36,687 bases of DNA from Bacteroidales bacterium (GTDB lineage: Bacteria; Bacteroidota; Bacteroidia; Bacteroidales; P3): NCBI GenBank assembly GCA_017451385.1, contig JAFSPS010000005.1, positions 1 through 36,687 on the forward strand, written 5' to 3'. Shown here piece by piece: positions 7,476-16,170 of the stretch. A program made the translations under genes and the position numbers. The notes below the pieces were generated by a model. It was given only the letters and a program-made list of their open reading frames with translations. It did not search any database and was not told the DNA's origin. Position 1 is the stretch's first letter; every line of letters begins with the position of its first letter.

Positions 7476-8258
7476 TCAGAAATATCGAATATAACTATTC
7501 GTACTTTTCGAAATTCGGCACGCAAAAGTACTAAATTTTTGCGATATTACCGAACAAATTAAATCTTTTGCATACTGCTCGCTCTCATAATGTCCGATGT
7601 CTGCTATCACGATGCATTGTTCGGCTTTCTGAAAGTCGTGATATTTTAGGTCGGCAGTAAGGAAGATGTCAGCCTGAGCACGAATGGCATCGCCTATGAG
7701 GAATGCGCCTGAGCCGCCACAGATAGCCACTGTCTGCACCTGCCGACGGCATGGTAGCGACGTGCGCACCACGCTGAGGCCGAGTGTCTGCTTCACCTGC
7801 AAGAGAAAGTCGTCAAGCGGCAACGGCTGTGGCAAATGCCCCACCATACCGGCACCAAGATTGCCTTCGGCATCCATAGCACGGAGAATGCGGCAGTCCG
7901 AAAGGTGCAATTTTGCAGCCAAGGCACCATTGACACCGTCTTTCAGATTGTCGAGATTGGTGTGTGCCGCATAAACAGCTATATCATTAGCAATCAACTT
8001 ATATAGCATACCGCCAAGCATCGTGTCGGCAGTTATACGCTTTACGCCAGAAAAAATCAGTGGATGATGCGTGACTATCATATTGAAATGCAACGACAAA
8101 GCCTCGTCAATAACCTGTGGCGTAACGTCGAGGGCCACAAGCACGCCACGACACTCGCTGTCGGCATTACCCACAAGGAAACCCGAATTGTCGTAGTCTT
8201 CTTGATACTCTGGGTGGAAACGCTCGTTGAGGTAACTCACCACATCGGCAATCTTCAT
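7476..8258 (-). CDS. Nif3-like dinuclear metal centre protein
   Basis: A 260-residue member of the Nif3/YbgI (DUF34) family, which forms toroidal hexamers with a two-metal site. Metal-ligand motifs are seen in THHPLIF (about 62-68), AAHTNLD (about 96-102) and the C-terminal ADIGHYESE block. Proposed roles include GTP cyclohydrolase I-like or metal-insertion functions, but the biochemical role is unsettled. The start overlaps the stop of the aminotransferase gene by 4 bases (ATGA), so the two are probably translated together. The last ~30 codons are more AT-rich than the rest and may hide a promoter for the zinc-ribbon gene. Confidence 0.9.
   Translation of the reverse strand: MKIADVVSYLNERFHPEYQEDYDNSGFLVGNADSECRGVLVALDVTPQVIDEALSLHFNMIVTHHPLIFSGVKRITADTMLGGMLYKLIANDIAVYAAHTNLDNLKDGVNGALAAKLHLSDCRILRAMDAEGNLGAGMVGHLPQPLPLDDFLLQVKQTLGLSVVRTSLPCRRQVQTVAICGGSGAFLIGDAIRAQADIFLTADLKYHDFQKAEQCIVIADIGHYESEQYAKDLICSVISQKFSTFACRISKSTNSYIRYF
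7523..7530 (-). promoter_or_regulatory. Possible internal promoter for the zinc-ribbon gene
   Basis: TACTTTTG on the minus strand matches the Bacteroidota -7 motif within the 3' end of the Nif3-like gene, about 180 bases before the zinc-ribbon start. No well-spaced -33 element is evident. It could simply be coding sequence. Confidence 0.3.
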
Positions 8259-9505
8259 CTTATAGCTTTTTTTATTGTTTCAACAATATAACGCACCTCG
8301 TCATCGCTCACACATGGTCCTGACGGCAAGCAGAGACCACGATGGAACAACGACTCGCTAACGCCATTCACATAGGCTGGCGCATCCTTATAAACAGGCT
8401 GGCAGTGCATCGGTTTCCACAGCGGACGCGCCTCGACATCGGCTTTATCCAACACACAGCGCAGGGCTTCGACATTGGCATTAGGCTCGACATCCGTATG
8501 CAGCGTGCCACCCTGCCGCACCATGCCGGCAGCACCACCTACGGCACCGTTCACAGCTTGCTCGTAGGCATGCTCCTGACCCTCAATATTCAAAGCAGGG
8601 TCGAGCAATATGGTATTGAGCCAATAGTTGCTTCGGCAACGGCTGTCGAAGGTGTCGCTGCGAAGAGTTATACCGTCTATATCGCGAAACAGCTCAACGT
8701 AGAGGTCGTGGACATGGCGGTGATGGGATAGATGTTGCTCCAGCACCGTCATCTGTCCGCGTCCTATGCCGGCACAGACATTGCTCATACGATAGTTGTA
8801 GCCTATCTCCGTATGCTGATAGTAGGGGTAGCCATCGCGCGCCTGCGTGGCGAGAAACATGGCATACTTGCGTGCCTCGTCATCAGGACAGAGCAAAGCA
8901 CCGCCGCCCGATGTGGTAATCATCTTGTTGCCGTTGAACGAGAGGATGCCATATCTGCCAAACGTACCAATGACGCGACCATCAAAAGTGCTGCCCATAC
9001 CCTCGGCGACATCCTCGATAAGCGGTATGTCATAGCGATTGGCAATCTCCATAATGCGGTCTATGCGATAGGGCATACCATAGAGAGCCACGGCTATGAT
9101 AGCCTTTGGCTTACGCCCCGTCTTGCTGATACGCTCCTTGATGGCGTACTCCATCAGGTCGGGGTCTATATTCCACGAGTCCCGTTCGCTATCCACGAGG
9201 ACCGGCGTGGCACCAAGATAGACCACCGGGTTGGTTGAGGCACAGAAAGTGAACGACTGCACGATGACCTCGTCGCCACGCTCTACACCGCAAGCAATAA
9301 GCGCGAGATGTACCGCCGCCGTTCCCGATGCAAGAGCCACTACCTCGCGGCTGCAACCGCAGAAGGCTTTTAGCTCATCCTCAAAAGCATTGACATTAGG
9401 CCCCAAAGGGACGACCCAATTGGTGTCGAAGGCCTCCTGTATATATTTCTGCTCCATGCCCGCCTCGCTCATGTGCGCAAGACAAAGATATATGCGTTTT
9501 GACAT
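8255..9505 (-). CDS. DegT/DnrJ/EryC1/StrS-family PLP-dependent sugar aminotransferase
   Basis: A 416-residue fold-type I aminotransferase that transfers an amino group to a keto-sugar nucleotide. The PLP lysine is K194 in SFNGNKMITTSGGGAL; other family blocks are ALASGTAAVHLAL (about 57-69), the PLP-contacting EDVAEGMG (164-171) and RPLWKPMH near the C-terminus. It resembles PglE/PseC-like enzymes that act on UDP-4-keto-6-deoxy-GlcNAc-type substrates. The WbpM/CapD-like dehydratase at 23331-25262 could supply such a substrate, but the two genes are about 14 kb apart, so the link is inference. It overlaps the Nif3-like gene by 4 bases and has its own candidate promoter. Confidence 0.9.
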   Translation of the reverse strand: MSKRIYLCLAHMSEAGMEQKYIQEAFDTNWVVPLGPNVNAFEDELKAFCGCSREVVALASGTAAVHLALIACGVERGDEVIVQSFTFCASTNPVVYLGATPVLVDSERDSWNIDPDLMEYAIKERISKTGRKPKAIIAVALYGMPYRIDRIMEIANRYDIPLIEDVAEGMGSTFDGRVIGTFGRYGILSFNGNKMITTSGGGALLCPDDEARKYAMFLATQARDGYPYYQHTEIGYNYRMSNVCAGIGRGQMTVLEQHLSHHRHVHDLYVELFRDIDGITLRSDTFDSRCRSNYWLNTILLDPALNIEGQEHAYEQAVNGAVGGAAGMVRQGGTLHTDVEPNANVEALRCVLDKADVEARPLWKPMHCQPVYKDAPAYVNGVSESLFHRGLCLPSGPCVSDDEVRYIVETIKKAIR

Positions 9506-9562
9506 TATTGATTGATGAATAACGGTTTTTTGTATGTATTCTTCGTCAGATTAAAAACGATG

Positions 9563-9570
9563 CAAAGTTA
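9563..9570 (-). promoter_or_regulatory. Candidate -7 element for the DegT aminotransferase gene
   Basis: TAACTTTG on the minus strand is an exact match to TAnnTTTG, 57 bases before the start at 9505. A -33 element is weak. Confidence 0.5.
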
Positions 9571-9630
9571 CTCAAACTCTGAATATATATCAGCAGTGGC
9601 ACAACATTTTTTTACATATTTGAAAAATTA

Positions 9631-9642
9631 TATGTTTCTTTG
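9631..9642 (+). promoter_or_regulatory. Candidate -7 region for topA
   Basis: Two overlapping near-matches to TAnnTTTG are present, TATGTTTC (9631-9638) and TTTCTTTG (9635-9642), each with one mismatch. They lie about 50 bases before the topA start with T-rich sequence upstream. The region is back to back with the aminotransferase promoter. Confidence 0.4.
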
Positions 9643-9688
9643 CACACCAAAAACTGAAATAACTGAATACATATTAAAAAGAACATAG

Positions 9689-12028
9689 ATGAAGAATTTG
9701 GTTATTGTTGAGTCCCCCGCCAAAGCTAAAACTATAGAGAAATTCCTTGGCAAAGACTATACCGTCCTATCCAGCTACGGCCATATCCGCGACCTCTATG
9801 CCAAAGAGATGAGCATAGACCTTGAGAACAACTACGAGCCGCAATATACCATCACCGACGATAAGAAAAAGCTTGTCAGCGAATTGCAGAAAGCCGTCAG
9901 CGAGGCGGAGAAAGTATGGCTGGCATCTGATGAGGACCGCGAGGGAGAAGCCATAGCATGGCACCTGCAAGAGACCCTGAAGCTCGACCCCAAAACCACG
10001 CAGCGCATAGTCTTCAACGAGATTACCAAGACCGCCATCCTGCACGCCATAGAGAACCCGCGTCAGATAGACATGGACCTTGTCGATGCACAACAAGCTC
10101 GCCGCGTGCTCGACCGCATTGTGGGCTACGAGCTGAGCCCCATACTATGGACTAAAATCAAAGCCCAGCTGAGTGCTGGACGTGTGCAGAGCGTAGCCGT
10201 GCGACTCATAGTGGACCGCGAAGAAGAGATAAAAAATTTCAAGACAGAAAGTTTCTTCAAAATCACCGCCACCTTCCATGCCGGCGATACCCAACAACCA
10301 CTCATCGCTGAACTGTCAAGGCAATTCAAGACAGAAATAGAAGCAACAGAGTTTTTGAGCGACATTGCACACTCGACCTTCGACGTTACCAAAGTGGAGA
10401 CCAAACCGGGCCATCGCTCACCCACACCGCCTTTCACCACCTCGACGCTGCAACAGGAGGCCAGCAGAAAACTGGGCTACGGCGTTGCTCGCACCATGCA
10501 GATAGCTCAGCAGCTATACGAGGCCGGACACATAACATATATGCGTACCGACAGCCTCAACCTCAGCGAACTGGCACTCAAAATGGCCAAAGACGAGATA
10601 ACAAGCCTCTACGGCGAACGCTACAGCAAGACACGCCGCTACCACACAAAAACTAAAGGCGCACAGGAAGCCCACGAAGCTATCCGTCCCACACAGATGG
10701 CCAATAGCACCATTGATGCCGAACCAGCACAACGACGCCTCTACGAACTGATATGGAAACGCACCATAGCATCACAAATGGCAGATGCCGAGATAGAGAA
10801 AACAACTATCGAGATAAAGATTGACAATAAGAAAGAAGCCTTCCTCTGCCACGGCGAACAAGTAGTGTTCGACGGCTTCCTAAAAGTGTATTTTGAATCT
10901 TCTGACGACGAGAACGAGGACAACGCCGAACGACTGCTACCCGTCATCACCGAAGGCACCACGCTGTCGCTACAAGAGGCCACAGCACGCCAACATCGCA
11001 CTCAACATCCGCCTCGCTACACCGAGGCAAGCCTCGTCAAAAAGATGGAAGAACTCGGAATCGGACGCCCATCCACCTATGCACCCACGATTAGCAACAT
11101 CCTGAAACGCGACTATGTGATAAAGGAGGACCGCGAGCCCGTACAACAAGACACCGCTATCATCACCCTGCGACAAGGCAATATAGAGAAAAGCGTGCGC
11201 AAGGAGAACACTGGTGCCGAGAAAGGCAAACTCTTCCCCACCGACACCGGAAAGATTGTCGTAGCCTTCCTCAACGAGCACTTTGCCAACATCATGGACT
11301 ACAACTTCACCGCCAATGTCGAAAAGACCTTCGACGACATCGCTGAAGGCAAAGCCGATTGGCACAAGGTGATAGACGATTTTTACCGTCCCTTCCACGA
11401 CAGCGTCACCTTCACGCAGCAGAACAGCCACCGCACCAATGGCGAGCGTCTTATAGGACAAGACCCCAACACTGGCAAGAACGTCTATGCCAAGATAGGT
11501 CGTTTCGGACCAATCGTACAGATTGGCGACACCAGCAGCGACGAAAAACCCCGTTTCGCAAGTCTCAAACGCGGACAAAGCATCGAGACCATCACTATTG
11601 ACGAAGCCTTGTCGCTTTTCCGCCTGCCTCGCACCGTGGGTATGTTTGAGGACAACGAGGTGGTGGTATCAACGGGACGCTTCGGACCCTATGTGCGCCT
11701 CGGCAGCAAATTCTTTTCGCTGAGCAAAACCGACGACCCGCTGGAGATAAACCTTGACCGTTGCATAGAAATCATCAAAGCCAAACGCATTGATGAAGCA
11801 GCGAAAGAGGAGATGCGCAAGAACTTCCCTCGTGAGATTGGACTGCACGAAGGCGAACCCATACAAGCCAATATTGGTCGGTTCGGTCCCTACCTCACCT
11901 ACAAAGGCAACAACTACCGCCTGTCCAAGGACCACGACCCGCTGACCATCTCTGTGGAAGAAGCCGCCGCCATCATTGCCGCCTCTGGCGAAAAGAAAAG
12001 CCGCTCTACACGCAGCAAGAAGAAATGA
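9689..12028 (+). CDS. topA: DNA topoisomerase I
   Basis: Type IA topoisomerase that relaxes negative supercoils through a transient 5'-phosphotyrosine link. The 779-residue protein starts with the Toprim domain (MKNLVIVESPAKAKTIEKFL; acidic metal site in ASDEDREGEA at about 79-88). The catalytic tyrosine is Y284 in HITYMRTDS. The C-terminal third lacks the C4 zinc fingers of the E. coli enzyme. It has instead three glycine-rich topoisomerase repeats (IGRFGPIVQIG, TGRFGPYVRLG, IGRFGPYLTYKG) and a basic Ser/Arg/Lys tail, a layout common in Bacteroidota and Gram-positives. It is monocistronic, with an intrinsic terminator directly downstream. Confidence 0.97.
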   Translation: MKNLVIVESPAKAKTIEKFLGKDYTVLSSYGHIRDLYAKEMSIDLENNYEPQYTITDDKKKLVSELQKAVSEAEKVWLASDEDREGEAIAWHLQETLKLDPKTTQRIVFNEITKTAILHAIENPRQIDMDLVDAQQARRVLDRIVGYELSPILWTKIKAQLSAGRVQSVAVRLIVDREEEIKNFKTESFFKITATFHAGDTQQPLIAELSRQFKTEIEATEFLSDIAHSTFDVTKVETKPGHRSPTPPFTTSTLQQEASRKLGYGVARTMQIAQQLYEAGHITYMRTDSLNLSELALKMAKDEITSLYGERYSKTRRYHTKTKGAQEAHEAIRPTQMANSTIDAEPAQRRLYELIWKRTIASQMADAEIEKTTIEIKIDNKKEAFLCHGEQVVFDGFLKVYFESSDDENEDNAERLLPVITEGTTLSLQEATARQHRTQHPPRYTEASLVKKMEELGIGRPSTYAPTISNILKRDYVIKEDREPVQQDTAIITLRQGNIEKSVRKENTGAEKGKLFPTDTGKIVVAFLNEHFANIMDYNFTANVEKTFDDIAEGKADWHKVIDDFYRPFHDSVTFTQQNSHRTNGERLIGQDPNTGKNVYAKIGRFGPIVQIGDTSSDEKPRFASLKRGQSIETITIDEALSLFRLPRTVGMFEDNEVVVSTGRFGPYVRLGSKFFSLSKTDDPLEINLDRCIEIIKAKRIDEAAKEEMRKNFPREIGLHEGEPIQANIGRFGPYLTYKGNNYRLSKDHDPLTISVEEAAAIIAASGEKKSRSTRSKKK

Positions 12029-12047
12029 ATGTAACTATTCTAACAAG

Positions 12048-12087
12048 AAACGCCCCAAACAGCAACACTGCTTGGGGCGTTTTTTTC
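12048..12087 (+). terminator. Intrinsic terminator of topA
   Basis: AAACGCCCCAA (12048-12058) pairs with TTGGGGCGTTT (12072-12082), loop 13 bases, followed by a T run. It begins 20 bases after the topA stop codon. Confidence 0.92.
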
Positions 12088-12128
12088 TAATCGATTATTA
12101 ATTCAAGAAAACAAATACAAAATCCTTA

Positions 12129-12887
12129 TCATTTCGTCTTAAAATAGACTTCTATGGCTCCTGCGCCGTACTTGCTGAAAGGAGCATCCATATACGAAAG
12201 ATTGTCGTACTGGTCTAATTCTCGTTGTATCTCACTCTTCAACACACCACGTCCGACGCCATGAATGAATATTACTTTCTTCATATTGTTGAGGATGGCA
12301 TGATTAAGGCAGGTGCGGAAGAAACGCAGCTGAATATTATGTTTCTCTGCGTCAGGCAGCTGTGACGGTCTGTCATACAGCTTCTCTATATGCAGGTCCA
12401 CCTCCGCCTCGCCCGGGGCAACCAGATACTGCGAAAGGATGTTGTTGCTGACCTTCTGCACATTCAGCTGTTGCAGACGCGACAATTGAACCTGCAGCTG
12501 CTTGACCCTATCGGTAAGGCTGTCCACCTGCGAGCGGAGGCGGCGATTCTCGTCACGCAGTTTGTCGATGTCGTCATCATCAGCACTGCCTGTAAACTTT
12601 TCTTTGAGATTGCGTATCTGCTGTTCTCGGCGCGCCGCCTCACGGCTCTCTTCTTCCGCCTTGCGGCGCAGCTCCTCCGCCGTGGGCAGTCCCTGCATCT
12701 CTTCGCCATTGAACATACGACCGGCACCACTCATATCAGACAGACGAATAAGCTCATTTTCGCGCATGGGAATGTCGAACCCAGTCTCATCCTGCACATA
12801 TATCAGACCGTTGGCGATACGCACCACGACGCCACCGCCTATCTCATTGACAAATTTCACCTTGTCACCTATTTGGAAAGAACTCAT
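12129..12887 (-). CDS. DUF2027 and Smr domain protein
   Basis: A 252-residue protein with an N-terminal DUF2027-like barrel region (about 1-50: FQIGDKVKFVNEIGGGVVV). A charged coiled-coil segment (about 70-145) follows, then a C-terminal Smr domain with its two signatures: VDLHIE (163-168) and the loop HGVGRGVLK (209-217). Smr domains are DNA/RNA nicking endonucleases in MutS2 and in stand-alone proteins; a role in ribosome rescue is known for some. This is not MutS2, since the ATPase is absent. It shares a strand with mpl, 112 bases away, with a repeat-containing gap between them. Confidence 0.87.
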   Translation of the reverse strand: MSSFQIGDKVKFVNEIGGGVVVRIANGLIYVQDETGFDIPMRENELIRLSDMSGAGRMFNGEEMQGLPTAEELRRKAEEESREAARREQQIRNLKEKFTGSADDDDIDKLRDENRRLRSQVDSLTDRVKQLQVQLSRLQQLNVQKVSNNILSQYLVAPGEAEVDLHIEKLYDRPSQLPDAEKHNIQLRFFRTCLNHAILNNMKKVIFIHGVGRGVLKSEIQRELDQYDNLSYMDAPFSKYGAGAIEVYFKTK

Positions 12888-12897
12888 TTAGTAGTTT

Positions 12898-12934
12898 AAT
12901 TGTGAATTGTAAAACGTGAATTGTAAATTGACAA
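12898..12934. repeat. GTGAATTGTAA direct repeats between mpl and the Smr gene
   Basis: The 11-mer GTGAATTGTAA occurs at about 12902-12912 and 12916-12926, followed by a related ATTG. Two further closely related units lie upstream of mpl at 14360-14383, so mpl is bracketed by this sequence. The element has no coding potential. Confidence 0.7.
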
Positions 12935-12971
12935 GTGCGGTGTTTCTTAGTAAAGTCTATAATCTTTTATC

Positions 12972-12987
12972 CAATGTTTAAACATTG
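12972..12987. promoter_or_regulatory. Perfect 16 bp palindrome after mpl
   Basis: CAATGTTTAAACATTG is a perfect palindrome lying 13 bases beyond the mpl stop codon and 85 bases before the Smr gene start. It could be an operator for the Smr gene or part of an mRNA end structure. Confidence 0.45.
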
Positions 12988-12999
12988 TTTGAACACCTT

Positions 13000-14349
13000 T
13001 CAAGCACCTATCACTGTGTAAAAGTCTATACCATCGAAGTTGCCGCTGCTCATCATCAGCAGATTGGTGTCGTCCCATGTCATCGAACGCAAGTCTGCCA
13101 CCATCTGCTGCGAGCTGGTATAAACACGAACATTATCGTTGGCAAAAGCAGCTTTGACCTGCTGCGGGTCAAGGTCTGGCAGATGCTTTAGCTGCAAGGC
13201 ATGCTGACTATAATAGACCATCGGAACATCGGCCTTGTCCATTGTTCCACAATACTGAGCAAGGAACGACGCATTGAGCGAGCTGAACGTATGTAGCTCC
13301 ATGCACGCCACAAGACGGCGGCATGGATACTGCTCTCGCATGGCAGCAATAGTAGCACGAAGCTTTGACGGCGCATGTGCAAAATCTTTATATACCGCTG
13401 TTGTGCCAAAGGTTTTTACCAGTTCAAGGCGCTTGGTAGCACCGGCAAAAGACGAGATAGCCTCATAGAATGACGCCTCGCTGACCCCGAGTTCGGCACA
13501 CGCCAGCCGTGCGGCAGTAAGGTTGAGCAGGTTGTGACGTCCGAACACACGCAGAGGCACTGCTTGCGGAGTATCGAGATAGGTTACGCCGTCCGCAATA
13601 TGAAATGGTGGTACATAGTATGGAAGTTTCTTGATGTCTGTCCGTCTGTTATGCAATGCAACCTCACGCACTACTTTATCATCATCACAATAGATTAAAG
13701 TACCCGATGAGACAATGAGGTCTATAAATTTGGCAAACTGCTCTTTGTAGATGTCAAAAGTAGGAAAAACATTGATATGGTCCCATTCAATGCCGGTAAT
13801 GATAGCCACATTGGGATGATACAGGTGGAATTTGGGGCGGCGGTCGATAGGCGATGTCAAGTATTCGTCACCCTCTATCACCATAACCTTAGCACTATCG
13901 CTAAGGCGCACCATCACATCGAATCCCGCCAACTGGGCTCCCACCATATAATCCGCCTCTATGCCGCAATGCTTCAGGACATGGAGTATCATGGCGGTAG
14001 TGGTCGTCTTGCCGTGGCTTCCACCTATCACTACGCGCAGCTTATCCTTTGACTGCTCATACAGATACTCCGGATAGCTATATATGCGGAGCCCCAACTC
14101 CTGAGCCCTAAGCAATTCCGGATTGTCAATGCGGGCGTGCATGCCCAGCACGACCTCATCGATGTCGGGTGTGATACGTTCTGGATGCCACCCTTCGCTA
14201 TCTGGCAACAATCCATAGCGTTGCAGGCGACTACGCGCCGGGTCGAAAATCTCATCATCGGACCCCGTTACCGAATATCCTTTGAGATGCAGCGCAATGG
14301 CAAGATTGTGCATGGCGGCACCTCCTATGGCAATAAAATGTACTCTCAT
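13000..14349 (-). CDS. mpl: UDP-N-acetylmuramate:L-alanyl-gamma-D-glutamyl-meso-diaminopimelate ligase
   Basis: A 449-residue Mur-ligase family enzyme that reattaches recycled murein tripeptide to UDP-MurNAc in the cytosol. The N-terminal Rossmann part begins MRVHFIAIGGAAMHNLA, as in Mpl/MurC. The ATP-binding loop is GGSHGKTTTT (109-118); EGDEY and TGIEWDHINVFPT are Mur-ligase central blocks, and GRHNLLN and FAHAP lie in the C-terminal half. The start at 14349 matches the family; an upstream ATG at 14424 adds 25 unrelated residues. MurC is the main alternative, but the overall sequence and the HNLAIAL beginning favour Mpl. It is flanked on both sides by GTGAATTGTAA-type repeats. Confidence 0.92.
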   Translation of the reverse strand: MRVHFIAIGGAAMHNLAIALHLKGYSVTGSDDEIFDPARSRLQRYGLLPDSEGWHPERITPDIDEVVLGMHARIDNPELLRAQELGLRIYSYPEYLYEQSKDKLRVVIGGSHGKTTTTAMILHVLKHCGIEADYMVGAQLAGFDVMVRLSDSAKVMVIEGDEYLTSPIDRRPKFHLYHPNVAIITGIEWDHINVFPTFDIYKEQFAKFIDLIVSSGTLIYCDDDKVVREVALHNRRTDIKKLPYYVPPFHIADGVTYLDTPQAVPLRVFGRHNLLNLTAARLACAELGVSEASFYEAISSFAGATKRLELVKTFGTTAVYKDFAHAPSKLRATIAAMREQYPCRRLVACMELHTFSSLNASFLAQYCGTMDKADVPMVYYSQHALQLKHLPDLDPQQVKAAFANDNVRVYTSSQQMVADLRSMTWDDTNLLMMSSGNFDGIDFYTVIGA

Positions 14350-14359
14350 GGATAAAACT

Positions 14360-14383
14360 GTGAATTGTAACTTGTGAATTGTT
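14360..14383. repeat. GTGAATTGTaA repeats upstream of mpl
   Basis: GTGAATTGTAA at 14360-14370 and GTGAATTGTTA at 14373-14383 lie immediately before the mpl start codon. They match the units at 12902-12926 on the other side of the gene. Confidence 0.65.
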
Positions 14384-14435
14384 AACGAACTGCATACTCT
14401 TAAATGCCATCCGCTTACGAGCATCTACCTAAAAA

Positions 14436-15680
14436 TCACTTCAATTCCTTTGGAAAAAAGAAATAGTATTTTGTCACCTGCTTCTCAAGGAAATGACGGT
14501 CAAGTTGGTCGCTGGCCTCACTAATGTCACGGCAAGAGCCATCCTTATATAACACGCGGATTTCTTGGTCGTTGAAATCATAGGCGTGATTGCGCAGAAT
14601 GCCTGTACCCACAAAGAAATCGGTATCTTGCAACGAAATGCCGTATCGTTCATGCACCTGATAGCGTTTTTCCTCAATAACATCTGTCGGGAATGGATGT
14701 TCGCTGATGCGAATGGCGCTAAGATGTCGGCAGGCAAGATTACGCGAAAGGCGTGAAAGTATAGCGTCTTCATGGTGCTGCCACTGTTTGACAGCCGTCA
14801 TCACATCGTTGTCGTCGAGAGAGGCAAAACGGTCCAACAAGGAGGGGTCGTCGGCAAACGACTGCTCGTCGTAGCGGTTGCCAAGAAACAACATCAGACT
14901 GTCGGGACCCGCCACCGCGACGCCATCGTCAAGCATCTGGCGCACACGACGGAAAAGGTTGATAAGCAGAGTATCGGCGGCGATAACAGTCTTGTGCATA
15001 TAGACCTGCCAATACATTAGGCGCCGCGAGATGATGAACTTCTCTATCGAATAGATGCCTTTTTCGTCAACCACCAGCTCGTCATCTTTGACATTGAGCA
15101 TATTGATAATGCGTTCCGTACCCACAATACCCTCGCTTACGCCGCTGAAAAAACTGTCGCGGCTGAGGTAGTCCAAGCGGTCCATATCCAACTGGCTCGA
15201 CACGAGCTGATGTAGGAAACGCTTATGGTAGCTGTCCTCAAAGATGCTGATAGCAAGGTCGAGCATGCCACTGCCATCGGCATTAGGCTGAAGGTCTTCG
15301 TTGATGCGCTGCATGAACATGCGCGTCAAGACCTCGTGATGCACGTCGGCTATCGTATGCTCCGAGGTATGAGAGAAAGGTCCATGACCTATATCATGCA
15401 GAAGGATAGCAAGACGTACGCCAAGAGATTCTTCATCAGTAATTTCCACTCCTTTGACCTTTAGGACATCTATGGCACGTGTCATCAGGTTGAGGGCTCC
15501 GAGCATGTGGCTAAAACGGTTATGCACAGCACCCGGATAGACCAACGAGGTGAAGCCAAGCTGCTTTATCTGCCGCTCTCGCTGGAAGTAGGGATGAGAA
15601 ATGACGTCAAAGATGACATCATCATCAATTGTAAGAAACCCATATACCGGGTCGTGGATTATCTTGCGTTTGTTGGTCAT
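14436..15680 (-). CDS. HD-domain phosphohydrolase (dNTPase/SAMHD1-like)
   Basis: A 414-residue metal-dependent phosphohydrolase. The HD motifs are HNRFSHMLG (H53, start of the domain) and LLHDIGHGPFSH (H95-D96), with a later QLDMDRLDYLSRD block typical of deoxyguanosinetriphosphate triphosphohydrolase/SAMHD1-like proteins. The opening IHDPVYGFLTIDDDV is characteristic of this Bacteroidota and Firmicutes branch. A dNTP or phosphorylated-nucleotide substrate is likely but not determined. It lies upstream of mpl on the same strand (86 bases). Confidence 0.88.
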   Translation of the reverse strand: MTNKRKIIHDPVYGFLTIDDDVIFDVISHPYFQRERQIKQLGFTSLVYPGAVHNRFSHMLGALNLMTRAIDVLKVKGVEITDEESLGVRLAILLHDIGHGPFSHTSEHTIADVHHEVLTRMFMQRINEDLQPNADGSGMLDLAISIFEDSYHKRFLHQLVSSQLDMDRLDYLSRDSFFSGVSEGIVGTERIINMLNVKDDELVVDEKGIYSIEKFIISRRLMYWQVYMHKTVIAADTLLINLFRRVRQMLDDGVAVAGPDSLMLFLGNRYDEQSFADDPSLLDRFASLDDNDVMTAVKQWQHHEDAILSRLSRNLACRHLSAIRISEHPFPTDVIEEKRYQVHERYGISLQDTDFFVGTGILRNHAYDFNDQEIRVLYKDGSCRDISEASDQLDRHFLEKQVTKYYFFFPKELK

Positions 15681-15779
15681 AGATTGCTAAACGGCAATAG
15701 TTTTATTTATACGCTGAAAAATATGGAATAACAAATGCCTTGCGAGACGCTTGTTTGTGGACTGTTTTTTTTTATCCAC

Positions 15780-16142
15780 CTACTTGTCAAGCAGGTCGGA
15801 GAGTATTCCTGCGGCATCTGCCACCATTTCGCGGCATGGCTTCTTACCCATGCGCAACAGCCGTCCGCAGACGATATCTCCATTTTCCGCTCTGAACCTA
15901 TCGCACAAGGGACGCACCTCAGCAGCATTGCCCGTCAATCCAGCAACCATAGCCATAGCACTGACACATCCACACAGCTCTCCTTGTCCCGACAGTCCTC
16001 GACCGAAGGGGGCAGCAAGACAGTTGGCGGTATCAGCATCTATACCAATCTTATCAACATAGGCCAGCAAGACCGACTGACAGCAGTTGTGATGGTCGGC
16101 ATGAAGCGCACGAGCCTTATTTTGTCTTTCTTCCTTTGTCAT
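15780..16142 (-). CDS. C-GCAxxG-C-C family protein
   Basis: A 120-residue cysteine-rich protein of the C_GCAxxG_C_C family, thought to be redox- or metal-related. Cysteines lie in HHNCCQSV (about 19-20), NCLAAPFGRG, GELCGCVSAM, RPLCDRF, DIVCGRLL and KPCREM. The signature here reads CGCVSAM where the family usually has CGAxxGA, so one small residue is replaced by an extra cysteine. It sits 28 bases behind the TrmH-like gene, likely in the same transcript, and 99 bases before the HD gene. Confidence 0.75.
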   Translation of the reverse strand: MTKEERQNKARALHADHHNCCQSVLLAYVDKIGIDADTANCLAAPFGRGLSGQGELCGCVSAMAMVAGLTGNAAEVRPLCDRFRAENGDIVCGRLLRMGKKPCREMVADAAGILSDLLDK

Positions 16143-16170
16143 TTTTGTTTTGGATTGAATATATGAAGCA

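Noticed and set aside
9689-12028. Reverse gyrase or topoisomerase III instead of topoisomerase I
   Set aside because: No helicase domain, and the C-terminal glycine-rich repeats and the position of the YMRTDS motif fit bacterial topoisomerase I.
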